Shown here: piece by piece, positions 27,540-39,900 of the stretch
Numbering within the stretch: the stretch's first letter is position 1
How the letters are laid out: the number at the start of each line of letters is the position of its first letter
Source of the DNA: Physella acuta
Taxonomy: Eukaryota > Mollusca > Gastropoda > Physidae
Assembly (NCBI RefSeq): GCF_028476545.1
Contig: NW_026732269.1
Location: 124,001 to 188,000 of the forward strand
DNA length: 64,000 nucleotides
Direction of reading: 5' to 3'
Notes under the pieces: generated by a model
Seen by the model: only the letters and a program-made list of their open reading frames with translations
Database searches by the model: none
What the model was told of the DNA's origin: nothing
Position numbers and translations under genes: made by a program

Positions 27540-27880
27540 TCTAGGTTAAATTAACAGCTGTGAGGATTCTGTAAAGCAACATTTAACACTAGCAGTGTAG
27601 TTATTTTCCTAATACAAAGCGACTTTTAAATTAACAGTGTAGCTATTTTTATTATATAAAGCGACTTTTAAATTAACCGTGTAGTTATTTTTCTTATGCA
27701 AAGCGACTTTTAATTAACAGTGTAATTATTTTTCTTATATAAAACGACCTTTAATTTATCCGTGTGGATTCTGTAAAGCGGCTTATAAATGAACATTATA
27801 GTTATGTGGACTCGCTTGACCGACTTTAAAAAGGAACAGTATAGCATGTGAGATTCTGTAAAGCAACTGTATTCCACCTG
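27540..27880 (+). repeat. ~50-bp degenerate tandem repeat
   Basis: About six units with AAAGCGACTTTTAAATTAAC and GTGTAGTTATTTTTCTTAT text. No gene is recognised here. Confidence 0.6.
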
Positions 27881-28574
27881 CCGTTCTTTGTACATACAGG
27901 TCGACGGCCATCTAAATAAGTGCAGTATTGATGTAATGAGAGGTTCTGTGCTGTGGTTGGTGGGGTGGAGTAAGTGCGTCTTTTCCCGGCGGGGGGGGGG
28001 GGGGGGGGGGGGGAAGAGAGGGTAAGATTTTTTTGACCCCGTGAATCTGGGTGGGGTTAGGCTTTAGGAAATTTAGCATGTATTTTGGAAGTTTAATTTT
28101 TTTTTAAAATTGTTGTTTTAAAAAATGGAGAAGGGTTTTTAATGTTGACGTTATTTTGAGTGTTAGGTTTGGCTTTTTATGATTGTAAGGTTGTTGTTGT
28201 TGTGAAGTAAAAGCTGTAAAATTGAGTTTTTTTTTTTTTTATGGAAGACCCTTTGAAAGGAACGAATAATGTATGTTATTTCACTATTAGACTGTATAGG
28301 ATATTATCGATCCTACGATAAACAAAACGTTTAGAGCACTAAAATAAAAAAGGCTCCAAACTTTGCTAGCACGAAAATCATGTTTCTATAGAAGGGAATT
28401 ACTAAAGTGCTAGGAAGACAAGAGAGGTCAGTTTGAGAACCACTGAGATATGTTCGCTTTTAAGCTGTACTTATCATACGAAAGCGTTTGTTAGAATAAT
28501 GTCACACAACGATAATATTGTGAGGCTTGTTATTTTACAGTGAGAAGGAAATGTTAATCATACGAGTGTGGGTG

Positions 28575-28980
28575 TGAGGGGGGGGGGGGGGGCAGATAGG
28601 AGGAGACTCTAGGGAGGTACCAATAATGAAGGAGGGGTGTCGGGGAGGTGGACTCAAGGGAGGTGCAAATAATTAGGGGGGTATCAGGAAGGACGAGTCT
28701 AGGGAGGTAACCATAATGGGAGGGGGGGGGGTCTGTTAGGAAGGAATGACTCTAGGTAGGTACCAATAATGAGGTGGGGGGGTGTCAGGAAGGACGAGTC
28801 TAGGGAGGTAACCATAATGGGAGGGGGGGGGTCTGTTAGGAAGGAATGACTCTAGGTAGGTACCAATAATGAGGTGGGGGGTGTCAGGAAGGACGAGTCT
28901 AGGGAGGTAACCATAATGGGAGGGGGGGGTCTGTTAGTAAGGAGGGGTCTAGGTAGGTACCAATAATGAGGAGGTGTAAG
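28575..28980 (+). repeat. Degenerate G-run units leading into the 40-bp array
   Basis: Units of 80-90 bp mix AGGGAGGTAACCATAATGGG, long G runs and GGTAGGTACCAATAATGAG. They look like the ancestral, more variable form of the adjoining array. Confidence 0.7.
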
Positions 28981-30700
28981 GAATGACTCTAGGGAGGTAC
29001 CAATAATGAGGAGGTGTAAGGAATGACTCTAGGGAGGTACCAATAATGAGGAGGTGTAAGGAATGACTCTAGGGAGGTACCAATAATGAGGAGGTGTAAG
29101 GAATGACTCTAGGGAGGTACCAATAATGAGGAGGTGTAAGGAATGACTCTAGGGAGGTACCAATAATGAGGAGGTGTAAGGAATGACTCTAGGGAGGTAC
29201 CAATAATGAGGAGGTGTAAGGAATGACTCTAGGGAGGTACCAATAATGAGGAGGTGTAAGGAATGACTCTAGGGTGGTACCAATAATGAGGAGGTGTAAG
29301 GAATGACTCTAGGGAGGTACCAATAATGAGGAGGTGTAAGGAATGACTCTAGGGAGGTACCAATAATGAGGAGGTGTAAGGAATGACTCTAGGGAGGTAC
29401 CAATAATGAGGAGGTGTAAGGAATGACTCTAGGGAGGTACCAATAATGAGGAGGTGTAAGGAATGACTCTAGGGAGGTACCAATAATGAGGAGGTGTAAG
29501 GAATGACTCTAGGGAGGTACCAATAATGAGGAGGTGTAAGGAATGACTCTAGGGAGGTACCAATAATGAGGAGGTGTAAGGAATGACTCTAGGGAGGTAC
29601 CAATAATGAGGAGGTGTAAGGAATGACTCTAGGGAGGTACCAATAATGAGGAGGTGTAAGGAATGACTCTAGGGAGGTACCAATAATGAGGAGGTGTAAG
29701 GAATGACTCTAGGGAGGTACCAATAATGAGGAGGTGTAAGGAATGACTCTAGGGAGGTACCAATAATGAGGAGGTGTAAGGAATGACTCTAGGGAGGTAC
29801 CAATAATGAGGAGGTGTAAGGAATGACTCTAGGGAGGTACCAATAATGAGGAGGTGTAAGGAATGACTCTAGGGAGGTACCAATAATGAGGAGGTGTAAG
29901 GAATGACTCTAGGGTGGTACCAATAATGAGGAGGTGTAAGGAATGACTCTAGGGAGGTACCAATAATGAGGAGGTGTAAGGAATGACTCTAGGGAGGTAC
30001 CAATAATGAGGAGGTGTAAGGAATGACTCTAGGGAGGTACCAATAATGAGGAGGTGTAAGGAATGACTCTAGGGAGGTACCAATAATGAGGAGGTGTAAG
30101 GAATGACTCTAGGGAGGTACCAATAATGAGGAGGTGTAAGGAATGACTCTAGGGAGGTACCAATAATGAGGAGGTGTAAGGAATGACTCTAGGGAGGTAC
30201 CAATAATGAGGAGGTGTAAGGAATGACTCTAGGGAGGTACCAATAATGAGGAGGTGTAAGGAATGACTCTAGGGAGGTACCAATAATGAGGAGGTGTAAG
30301 GAATGACTCTAGGGAGGTACCAATAATGAGGAGGTGTAAGGAATGACTCTAGGGAGGTACCAATAATGAGGAGGTGTAAGGAATGACTCTAGGGTGGTAC
30401 CAATAATGAGGAGGTGTAAGGAATGACTCTAGGGAGGTACCAATAATGAGGAGGTGTAAGGAATGACTCTAGGGAGGTACCAATAATGAGGGGGTGTAAG
30501 GAATGACTCTAGGGAGGTACCAATAATGAGGAGGTGTAAGGAATGACTCTAGGGAGGTACCAATAATGAGGAGGTGTAAGGAATGACTCTAGGGAGGTAC
30601 CAATAATGAGGAGGTGTAAGGAATGACTCTAGGGAGGTACCAATAATGAGGGGGTGTAAGGAATGACTCTAGGGAGGTACCAATAATTAGTGGGGGGGGG
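28981..30700 (+). repeat. 40-bp satellite-like array, 43 near-identical units
   Basis: The unit is GAATGACTCTAGGGAGGTAC then CAATAATGAGGAGGTGTAAG. Units start every 40 bases from 28981 to 30661 with very few changes. AGGGTGG variants lie at 29271, 29911 and 30391, that is 16 and 12 units apart. The near-perfect copies suggest recent amplification or an assembly-sensitive region. Confidence 0.9.
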
Positions 30701-30959
30701 GGGGGGTGTCAGGAAGGAGTCTAATGAGGGTAACAATTTTAGTTATCAGTAACAAATGGAGACATGTCACTGGGACGTCCATGTGTGACGTCCTTGTGGA
30801 ATTCAGATCAAACTAAGGTAAAATTCTTAGTGGTTTAAGGTAAGTCAATTTAGTGAAGGAAAGTAGATCAAATCACACGGTATGGATAATAATAACCAGG
30901 CGAAATAATGTAAATACTTGACCAAAAAAATCATGAACGGTAACTCACCTGCTTAAAGT

Positions 30960-31140
30960 AACCTAACTTACATGGAATAATGTAGGTTAATGCACACGGA
31001 ATAATGTAGGTTAATGCACATGGAATAAAATTGGTTAATGCACATGGAATAATGTAGGTTAATGCACATGGAATAATGCAGGCTAAATCGCATACAATTA
31101 TGTAGACTAACTCACTTAAATAGTCTAACACACACGGACA
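30960..31140 (+). repeat. ~27-bp minisatellite
   Basis: About six units of GGAATAATGTAGGTTAATGC plus ACATG. The minus strand just left of it has AAGCAG|GTGAGTTACC, a good donor-like site without a recognised exon. Confidence 0.7.
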
Positions 31141-31201
31141 AATGTAAACTAGCTCACAAGGGCTCGAGTTGAGAAACGATCGTTTTTAATGGACTAGACT
31201 T

Positions 31202-31369
31202 TTATGGTAGGTACTTGGGGGGAAAGCCTCCAAACGTGGTTCCAAGTAACAATAGCAATAAACTCCTGACAATATGCGCCTTTTGTTCACTGCGATTTAT
31301 GCCCGGAAAGTACACAATCGAACGGAGATCAATAGCACTGATGGGGAGAGTTCGGCATGTCAAAGGATT
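31202..31369 (-). CDS. Possible terminal exon, unknown protein
   Basis: After the acceptor TGATCACAG the frame is open for 55 codons to TAA: NPLTCRTLPISAIDLRSIV, then YFPGINRSEQKAHIVRSLL and TTFGGFPPKYLP. The opposite strand is also open for 61 codons here, so the coding strand is uncertain and this may be a piece of an old repeat. It lies between two minisatellites. Confidence 0.22.
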   Translation of the reverse strand, partial: NPLTCRTLPISAIDLRSIVYFPGINRSEQKAHIVRSLLLLLLGTTFGGFPPKYLP

Positions 31370-31389
31370 CTGTGATCAGAAACATTTCC

Positions 31390-31690
31390 GGTTAGTGTAA
31401 GGTACCTATCAGGTGTGGGTTCGGGGTAGTGTAAAGTGCCTATCAGGTGTGGGTTCAGGGTAGTGTAAGGTGTCTATCAGGTGTTGATTTATGGTAGTGT
31501 AAGGTACCTATCAGGTGTGGGTTCAGGGTAGTGTAAGGTACCTATCAGTTGTAGATTCAGGGTAGTGTAAGGTACATATCAGGTGTGGATTCAGGGTAGT
31601 GTAAGGTACCTATCAGGTGTGGATTCAGGGTAGTGTGAGGTACCTATCAGGTGTGGATTCAGGGTAGTTGCAGGTACCTATCAGGTGTGG
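31390..31690 (+). repeat. 34-bp minisatellite
   Basis: About nine units of TAGTGTAAGGTACCTATC and AGGTGTGGATTCAGGG. Confidence 0.8.
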
Positions 31691-32385
31691 ATTGAGACAT
31701 CCTAACCACTCAAGTCCTGGAACCCAACTCGGGTTAGCTCTACTATTCGACCACGTCAAGTCTGTTAACCTGATTACAATTTTGTTTCTTTTGTTTTTGT
31801 TTTATAAATTAAAAGAAATTCTTATCGATTTCCATTTACCACATAACCACATAAGAGATGTAAGGATTATAATCCCATTAAAATATCATTATAATCTCAT
31901 TTTAACTAACACAAAAATACGACAATGAGAGATTCCTTATTGTTAAACAAAGTGTCGGCTTCTCTTTATATCGAATACATCTTTCGCCTTGTGGGTGTAC
32001 CGCTAGAAAACAACTTTAAGACACAAACCGGCGAAACGAAATAAAAAAAAATAATGTTATTTATTTGTAATGTCAACAAAATCTATTTTTAGTTTACCCA
32101 CCTTTATTTCTGAAGTCTATTAAGTCTTATTTTCCAATCTGTTTTGTGATAGTAACACTTTTCTGGAATCTGTTGCGAAAATATCTAAATTATACTCGTT
32201 ATCTCCCTAACCACCGTATTAATAACTGTTCCTTAACTGAAATGATTGCCACAACGAATGTGTAATTCCTTAAATGAAGTGTCTGTCAGTGTATGTAACC
32301 TATTGCATTTCTTGCATGGTTGGCCGGCGATATTTTTCAATTACCCAGTTGACAACCCAAGCGGAAAATGACATGTTCATTCAAA

Positions 32386-32699
32386 CAGAGGCGTCGCGAC
32401 CCTTCCCGGCGCCTGAGGACAAACTTCTGATTTCCACCCCCCCCCCCTCAAACTTTCGATTTGCAACCGCCCCTACCTCAAACTTTTGATTTGCCCCCCC
32501 CCCCCCCCACCTCAAACTTTCGATTTGCACCCCCCTCTCAAACTTTCGATTTCCACCCCCCCCCCCCCTCAAACTTTCGATTTGCACCCCCCCCTTCAAA
32601 CTTTCAATGTGTTTTTCCAACCCATTTTGACGCCCCCTAAGGTCGGCGCCCAGGGAAATATGTCCCCCCCCCCCCCCCCCCCTTCTAGCTACGCCTCTG
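32386..32699 (+). mobile_element. hAT-type MITE, family B, expanded interior
   Basis: It starts CAGAGGCGTCGCGAC and ends TAGCTACGCCTCTG; flanks CATTCAAA and CATTCAAG match at seven of eight. The interior has five C-run-separated AAACTTTCGATTTGC-type units, more than in sister copies. Confidence 0.8.
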
Positions 32700-33684
32700 C
32701 ATTCAAGCAACCATTAGCTCGAAGTGTAACATCGCCTGTTTAATTTAACTAGACGATCCCAGTTTCACAATCAACATAATAATTTTGTAAATATAAATCT
32801 TATTTACATTTAATATTACAGTATAACCAGGCAACATCCAACAATAATCGCTCGCTAATTGTTTTTGATCGATTGTCGCCTGAACGACTTTGACGAAAGG
32901 ACGTAACTGTACACGAATATCAGCAGGAGTTGCATCCCTGGATTAGAGAATTTAGAGGGCTGAAACTAAACACCACATCTAGCTACGTTTCTTTGAGAAC
33001 CGCTGGTTCAACATAACGCGGTTAGCGCGTGCAAATACGGTTCACGCGATAGGTCAAATTATTCAACACTTCTGCTTTATAATAATTATTTGTTGATTAT
33101 ATTTATTCGTAATATAATTTAAATTTATCGTAAAGCTAAAATAAATACTTAATTAATGATGCCTTAGTGTCTTAACTTTACCCCTGCTTAACACATTATT
33201 AAAAAAAATTAAAAAATTAAAAAACCTGCCCTTTGAACTTAGGAAGATTTGCGATGATGCAGAAGAACCATTCAGTTGATGTTTACTTGCATGTAAGTTT
33301 CAGCCATGAAATCCTTAACGTGCTGTAACATGTAAGTTACAACCTTGAAATCCTTAACATTCTGTAAACAAAAGTTACCCGTACGAGAGATGTTTCCTGT
33401 ACTCCTGTTTTCCACGCTCGAGTAATTCTTAATTTCCTGTAATGGAACTAGAGGATGAACTGTCGCATTGATTCCAGCGTTAAATTTGTTGTTTGTCGAT
33501 CTCTTGTTCAAAGTGAAGTGTGGACAATAGACAATAGGAAATCATTGAATTTGGAGGTCTTTGTTGTGATATTTTGATCACATTTCATGGAGATCAACAT
33601 AGCAAGCTTATTTCTTCTACAAAGTACACGCTGGAGTGTGCGATTAATCAACGATTATTTAAGGTTCCAGGTTCCAGTTGAAGC

Positions 33685-33870
33685 CATAACATCAGGGTCT
33701 AAATATATATCATACAATATTAGGTAAGCTATAACATAAAACATAAGAGAGGTAAGCCATAAAAGCAACATCAGGGGTCGTAAGCCATAACATACAACAT
33801 CAGGGGACGTAAGCCATAACATACAATATCAGGGAGGTAACCCATAACATACAACTTCATGGCAGTTCAT
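33685..33870 (+). repeat. ~31-bp minisatellite
   Basis: About five units of AAGCCATAACATACAACATC and AGGGG with small changes. Confidence 0.65.
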
Positions 33871-34224
33871 TGTGTTCTACGATCTGTAACACATATTTAT
33901 ATTTTGTTACAAAGAATGTTTATCTCTGTCATGAAACAAATATATAAAAAAAAATATTAAACGTGTAAGTATGTGAAACGGCTGCTCAAAAGGGAAGATA
34001 GTCTGATTGGAACTCTCTCATTTTACTATACAAGTCATCCATTCTACTTACAATATCACTTTCTTTTCAAATCCAAATGCATTTCAGCTCCATCTATAAA
34101 TCTATTTCCTTAAAACACAAATTTCTTCAAATTATGATTCAAATTTTTTAGTCTACCTTGTTTTTGGATCAGGTTCTGATTTAGAGACTGACATGCTAAT
34201 CATGGAGTGAGGATGGAAAAAACA

Positions 34225-34392
34225 AAATGGAAAATCCCGTATTTTGTGACCACGTCATATAGTGTGTCAACCCTATGTCCAGCCGCTTTAACATAAGGCA
34301 GGTATTCATTATAGCTGAGTTGACTCAGGGATGACCTACAGGATCCAAACTCAAGCTCTTTCATGCTAGCAGTCGAACGCTCTACCATACGA
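34225..34392 (-). mobile_element. tRNA-derived SINE, second family, diverged
   Basis: It shares the AGTTGACTCAGGGATG body and a degenerate tRNA-like head (GGTAGAGCGTTCGACTGCTA on the minus strand) with the copies at 37370 and 42225. Confidence 0.5.
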
Positions 34393-34933
34393 ACATGCCT
34401 TCTGTTATATTATAAAAGACACCCTATTTATTATCTATTCAAAGTTTTTAATAGCTATCTCATTAATGTTAATTTCAAGATAGTAGTACTTTTTTATAAT
34501 CTCAAAGAAATAAATCTAACCGCTGTGTACAGAACAAGAACCATTAGTACACAACGTAAATAAACGGAAGATATTTTAATCTCTTTCTCTCGTATATTCA
34601 TTTGTTGCTATACCTTCCCTACACATAATAAGCGCAAATACATACGCGTCAATTGTCTGTCTCATTAGTTAATTAGTTATCTCACAATGATGTCGGATGC
34701 TAGACAGCATTGTGTTTTAACTCAATATCGAACAGCGTCGATTTAATAAGAATGTAATTTTTCTGTCTATTATGACGGTTAACCATGGTTTGAAAAAAAA
34801 AACGAATCAAGGGATATAACAGAGTAATTAAAAATGTTTAAAGATCTTCATAATAGTCTCGCCTGTAATTTTCAGTCGTGCCCTTCTTTAGCTCCTAGTC
34901 CAAAAAAAAAAATACAACAAATTTATTGTATAC

Positions 34934-35150
34934 CAGTGGCGTAGGCAGGGGGGGGGGGGTTTAGGGGGGTCATACCCCCCATAGACCCCTCGGTATATAT
35001 AAAAAGTATGAGGGGGGGGGGGGGTGCAAATCGAAAGTTTGAGGGTGGGGGGGTGCAAATCGAAAGCTTGAGGGGAGGGGTGCAAATCGAAAGTTTGTCC
35101 CCGGGTAAAAATTGGAACCCCCTCTTGAGACGACCCTGGCTACGCCACTG
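34934..35150 (-). mobile_element. hAT-type MITE, family B, reverse orientation
   Basis: It starts CAGTGGCGTAGGCAG and ends TGGCTACGCCACTG, with a perfect 8-bp duplication TTGTATAC. Confidence 0.88.
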
Positions 35151-35184
35151 TTGTATACGGAACATAAAGGATGCATGGTAATTG

Positions 35185-35357
35185 TGATAAAAATCGATAT
35201 CGAGAAGTTGGACAATTTTGTCGCTTTATAATTTTTCTGAGCCAGACAAACTTTGTTTTTCAATCCTGTCTGTATTTGTGTATGTATTTGTGTATGTAAA
35301 CACGTTTACTTGAGTACCGCTTCAGTTAAGTTGACCAAAATTCATATATAAGTACAT
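35185..35357 (+). repeat. Dispersed GTAATCGTGC repeat family, fragment
   Basis: The segment AACACGTTTACTTGAGTACC and TTCATATATAAGTACATT and the preceding GT tract match the middle of the family. Confidence 0.45.
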
Positions 35358-36232
35358 TGATACCACTAGATTCGAGTTTAATTCGTTCCGTTACATTGCT
35401 CGTATGTCAAAATGTTCGTATCTCGAAGCAGTTTTCTCCATTAAAATTAATTGAAATGCCTTTAATCAGTTTTAGCCTTCAAAATGCCACCCCAGTTGTT
35501 TTTAACTATGAAAAGTCCATTTATACATGACAAAAATGGTTTAATATGAGGGCTAATGCAAAGAAAACAACTAGTTTTATAAAGTGTATTTACCTTAAAA
35601 ATCAGCCACTTGCGCTTACTAAAGAAAAAGGTGTAGGTGTAGACTCTGTTGTGTTGACGGGAGGGGGGGGGGGCGGTATATTTTATTCGGGGGGTGGGGT
35701 GGTGGGGGGAAGAGATGCATGGAAGAAACTCTGCGCGGGAGCTTCACTTCGTTCATTTACTCACTGTTTGTGAGTTTCACTCAGTTTTGCTCAATGCTTT
35801 TCTCTTCGTTGGTCTTTTTTTTCTTCTCACTTTCCCCACTTTTCCACGCATAAATTAGGTATGTGTCAATAAATAGCTTGTTTGGGCTGTTTCTTTTCCA
35901 CGAACTGTTACACCCGCTTATCCGGTTACTCGTATCTCAAGTTTTGTTCGTATGCCGAAGCAAATTTTAGCCCGCTCGACAGCTCGTATCTCAAGTTTTG
36001 TTCGTATGTCGAAGCATATTTTAGCCCACTCGACAGCTCGTATCTCAAGTTTTGTTCGTATGTCGAAGCCAATTTTAGTCCGCTCGACAGCTCGTATCTC
36101 AAATTTTGTTCGTATGTCGAAGCCAATTTTAGTCCGCTCGACAGCTCGTATCTCAAATTTTGTTCGTATGTCGAAGCCAATTTTAGTCCGCTCGTATCTC
36201 AACAATTGCGTATGTCGGGACACTCCTGTATC
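35358..36232 (+). mobile_element. Non-autonomous TIR-like element with a 54-bp internal array
   Basis: The left side reads TTCGAGTTTAATTCGTTCCG and GTTCGTATCTCGAAGCAG, text typical of a widespread MITE type. The right part holds five 54-bp tandem units (35926-36195) each with CTCGTATCTCAA and GTTCGTATGTCGAAGC. A family A fragment is inside. The outer ends are only approximate. Confidence 0.5.
35655..35733 (+). mobile_element. Right-end fragment of a family A hAT MITE
   Basis: G runs and the ending ATGGAAGAAACTCTG match family A; there is no left end. It lies inside the larger repeat 35358-36232. Confidence 0.5.
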
Positions 36233-36477
36233 AAGCCAGCACTGTATTATGTCAAATCTGTGGTTTTCTATTTCCGGTAACAGTAAGTTGTACTTACTCC
36301 ACTTCTGGTCTCTCTAAAGCCAATGACTTGTAAGTTAGGTGGACGAAATTTCAAATTTTAGTACATGTATTAGAATATATGACAAAGTTTCTGTCAAATT
36401 TTAAACGATTCCTTTACAAAAATAAAATTTCTTGGCCTCTTGGAAAAAGCCAGTGCACCCCTGCTCGTTCGAACTTT

Positions 36478-36680
36478 TCACAATATGTAAACGTAATTTA
36501 ATTAGATAAGAGACGCTGGTAAACATTCTTTTTTAACGATACCTAAATGTAACTTAATTAGATAAGCTACGCTAGTGAATATTTGTTTTTTTTTCACAAT
36601 ACCTAAAAGTAATGTAATTTAATTAGATAAGCGACGCTAGAAAACATTTATTTTTTCACAAATCCTAAATGTAACTTTTC
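36478..36680 (+). repeat. ~65-bp tandem repeat, three units
   Basis: Units share TAACTTAATTAGATAAG, CGACGCTAG, and TTTTTCACAATACCTAAA. It lies downstream of the secreted-protein gene's stop codon. Confidence 0.65.
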
Positions 36681-36842
36681 TATTGTAGCTGGTGGTTAAG
36701 TTATAATACAAAATCATACACGTAAAATCAAATTTGTATTGGACAGAGGTTTAAAAATAGATTTATTGTTTCTATTTGGTTCAGGTAAATCTCAAGATCC
36801 TGGTGGATCCTGTTGGCGGGTGTCACGTGACCAGCTCCGTGT

Positions 36843-36953
36843 TTAGCCGTTGGTGCAGGACTGGCAGGAGTTGCAGTAGTCACAGTAGCACTGATAGCTC
36901 CAGACGTAGTTGCCGGAGTCGTCGATGTAGTAGAAGCTGTCGGTTCGGTAGCC
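36843..36953 (-). CDS. Terminal exon: cysteine-rich secreted protein
   Basis: The exon reads GYRTDSFYYIDDSGNYVWSY and then QCYCDYCNSCQSCTNG followed by TAA. The acceptor is CCACCCCCAG at the edge of a long CCCCTCTAC array. Another frame on this strand gives a longer low-complexity Thr/Pro/Ser ORF from the array; I reject it because the cysteine pattern and phase of this frame fit the upstream exons. Confidence 0.72.
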   Translation of the reverse strand, partial: GYRTDSFYYIDDSGNYVWSYQCYCDYCNSCQSCTNG

Positions 36954-39900
36954 CTGGGGGTGGAGGGGGTAGAAGGGGTAGAGGGGGTAGAGAGGGTAGA
37001 GGGGGTAGAGGGGGTAGAGGGGGTAGAGGGGGTAGAGGGGGGTAGAGGGGGTAGAGGGGGTAGAGGGGTAGAGGGGGTAGAGGGGGTAGAGGGGGTAGAG
37101 GGGGTAGAGGGGGTAGAGGGGGTAGAGGGGGGTAGAGGGGGTAGGGGTAAGGAGAGATGGATAGTTGAGTAAATATTGAAAAGTAATAGCACTATTCTAC
37201 GTTCTCAAGTTGATGGTATGTCAATTTCTATCGTATCCAGCCCAGACAAATGGTATTTCAGAAGTAAAAAAAAATTCCCTCCCCCCACGTCCATTAACAG
37301 AAATCTTATAATCCTATTTGTAATGTACTTTAATGTTTCAACACCAGTTGTTAAGTTTTCCCTTTCAAACCTGACGGTCTATGAGGCAAGTGAAGTAGAG
37401 TTCACTTGTTTCTGTGACCTCGACATATGAAGAGATAGTGTGGTCAGCACTATGCCCAGCCGCCTTTACTTTCCCTAATGTGAGTTAGGTACCCATCAGA
37501 GTTGGGTGGACTCAGGGACGGTCTACTGACTTGAACCTGGATTCGAACTCGAGACTTACGGGTTAGCAGTCCAGCTCTCTACCGCTAGCAGCCGATCTAC
37601 ACTTAACTCTATGCTTCCCCCAAATATAATTGTAATAATATGTTTAGTTTAACCAGTGCCGGCGCCAGGTTATTTAGCGACCTAGGCAAAAAATGTATTA
37701 AAAGCGCCCCCTCCCCTCGCAATTTTTTTCGCGCCCCGTATTATGAGAGGCGTAACGAACCTTCCCGGCGCCCCGGGACAAACTTTCGATTTGCACCCCA
37801 TCAAACTTTCGATTTGCACCCCCCCCCCTCAAACTATCGATTTGTTTTTCCAACCCATTTTTACGCCCCCCCCCCTCCCTACGGACAGCGCCCTAGGCGA
37901 CCGCCTAGTTCGCCTTATAGTCAGCGCCGGCCCTGACATTAACTGTCAAGTGAACATTCAGTAAAAAATCTTATAAAATAAGAATACGTAGCATAAATCC
38001 ACCGAAAATAAATCTTGATAGTCTATTATCGGAAAAGTCTTTCAAACAGTTCGATAGAGAACTGCTACATCTTGATAGTTGGTCTAGAAATGGAAGTAAA
38101 ACTAGACAAGACTCACATATCTGATGTTGTAGGGGTTGTTCCAGTTCCATCTGCCGTTGGGGAAAGGGGCGTTGTTGGCCAGGCACTGATGTAGGGGGAG
38201 GACGATGTTCAGGAAAGGCACGACAGCAGGGTTAAAATACACCTGGAGACATGAACAGGTAGCATGCTTAGAATTAGTATACCTTGAGAGATTAACCGAT
38301 AACGTACAGTAATTGTATAATTGTAGAGCGAAACTATTCTACAAAACCTTATTTTTAGAGATTTAACTATAGCCACAACTTTTCAGCTTATTGTAAAAAG
38401 AGATAGAGAAGGCCCCGTCCTTTATACAACCAGTGTTTCTTCCAGACTTTTTTCTCCGAGGGGTACTTGATATTTTCAGGGGGGGGGTCAACATTTTCAG
38501 GGGGGGGGGGGCGGACACTATTAAAAGTATATGTTTACTATATAAATTCCATCTCGTTCGGGGGCGGTAGACTTTCATCGGGGTGGGGGGGGCTCTGCCC
38601 TCAAAGAGATGCTTGAAAGAAACTCTGTATACAATAATACTTCCTTTTATAACCTAAATCTCTCCACTTAACCTAGGTAGTGAAGGCCTCGTCTTTTATA
38701 CAAAGATACCCTCTGGGTACAGAAAGCCCCGTCCTTTATACAACGATCATCACGATTAAAATAAAAACTTTTCACCTACCCTGGGCAGAGAATTCCCCCA
38801 GTCCCTGGTCTGCAGGTAGATGGGGGTGGTGCCAGTGATGCCCGCACGGTTGGGTATCGAGTTGGTGACGTTGACTAGCTTGATGCAGGAGGCTGGAAAC
38901 GGTCCAGACGAGCGGTACCTGGAGGTACAAGGGGTGATATAGAGAATACCTAAAGCAGCAGGGAGTGAGCGTATAGTTGGGGAGGAGGGTGTAAAGAAAC
39001 CGGGTTGGGTGGGGGTGGGTGGGGCGGCAAGCGCATCGTTGTATTTAATAACTGTGGAAACTTGTGGGGCGGAGGTGTACTAGTGGACTTACCCGTGGGG
39101 TGGAGGTGCACTAAAGGACTTACCCGTGGGGTGGAGGTGTACTAGTGGACTTTCCCGTGGGGTGGAGGTGTACTAGTGGACTTACCCGTGGGGTGGAGGT
39201 GTACTAGTGGACTTACCCGTTGGGTGGAGGTGTACTAGTGGACATACCCGTGGGGTGGAGGTGTACTAGTGGACTTACCCGTGGGGTGGAGGTGTACTAG
39301 TGGACTTACCCGTGGGGTGGAGGTGTACTAGTGGACTTACCCGTGGGGTGGAGGTGTACTAGTGGACTTACCCGTGGGGTGGAGGTGTACTAGTGGACTT
39401 ACCCGTGGGATGGAGGTGTACTAGTGGACTTACCCGTGGGGTGGAGGTGCACTAAAGGACTTACCCGTGGGGTGGAGGTGTACTAGTGGACTTACCCGTG
39501 GGATGGAGGTGCACTAAAGGACTGACCCGTGGGGTGGAGGTGTACTAGTGGACTTACCCGTGGGGTGGAGGTGTACTAGTGGACTTACCCGTGGGGTGGA
39601 GGTGCACTAAAGGACTTACCCGTGGGGTGGAGGTACACTAAAGGACTTTCCCGTAGGGTGGGGGTGTACTAGTGGACTTACCCGTGGGGTGGAGGTGTAC
39701 TAGTGGACTTACCCGTGGGGTGGAGGTGTACTAGTGGACTTACCCGTGGGGTGGAGGTGTACTAGTGGACTTACCCGTGGGATGGAGGTGCACTAAAGGA
39801 CTTTCCCGTAGGGTGGAGGTGTACTAGTGGACTTTCCCGTGGGGTGGAGGTGTACTAGTGGACTTACCCGTGGGGTGGAGGTGTACTAAAGGACATACCC

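Noticed and set aside
28981-30700. CRISPR array
   Set aside because: Units are uninterrupted 40-bp tandem copies with no unique spacers, and the setting is eukaryotic.
33255-33515. Possible minus-strand exon with a duplicated VKDF-TYM segment
   Set aside because: The frame is open and has CAG acceptors, but the duplication is 30-40 bp of AT-rich text, with no good donor and no phase partner.
35882-36280. 132-codon ORF of YLKFCSYVEANFSPLDSS repeats
   Set aside because: It lies in the 54-bp array and is open in several frames on both strands.
36728-37192. 154-codon Thr/Pro/Ser ORF
   Set aside because: It reads the pyrimidine array and the wrong frame of the terminal exon; the cysteine-rich frame fits the splice phases.
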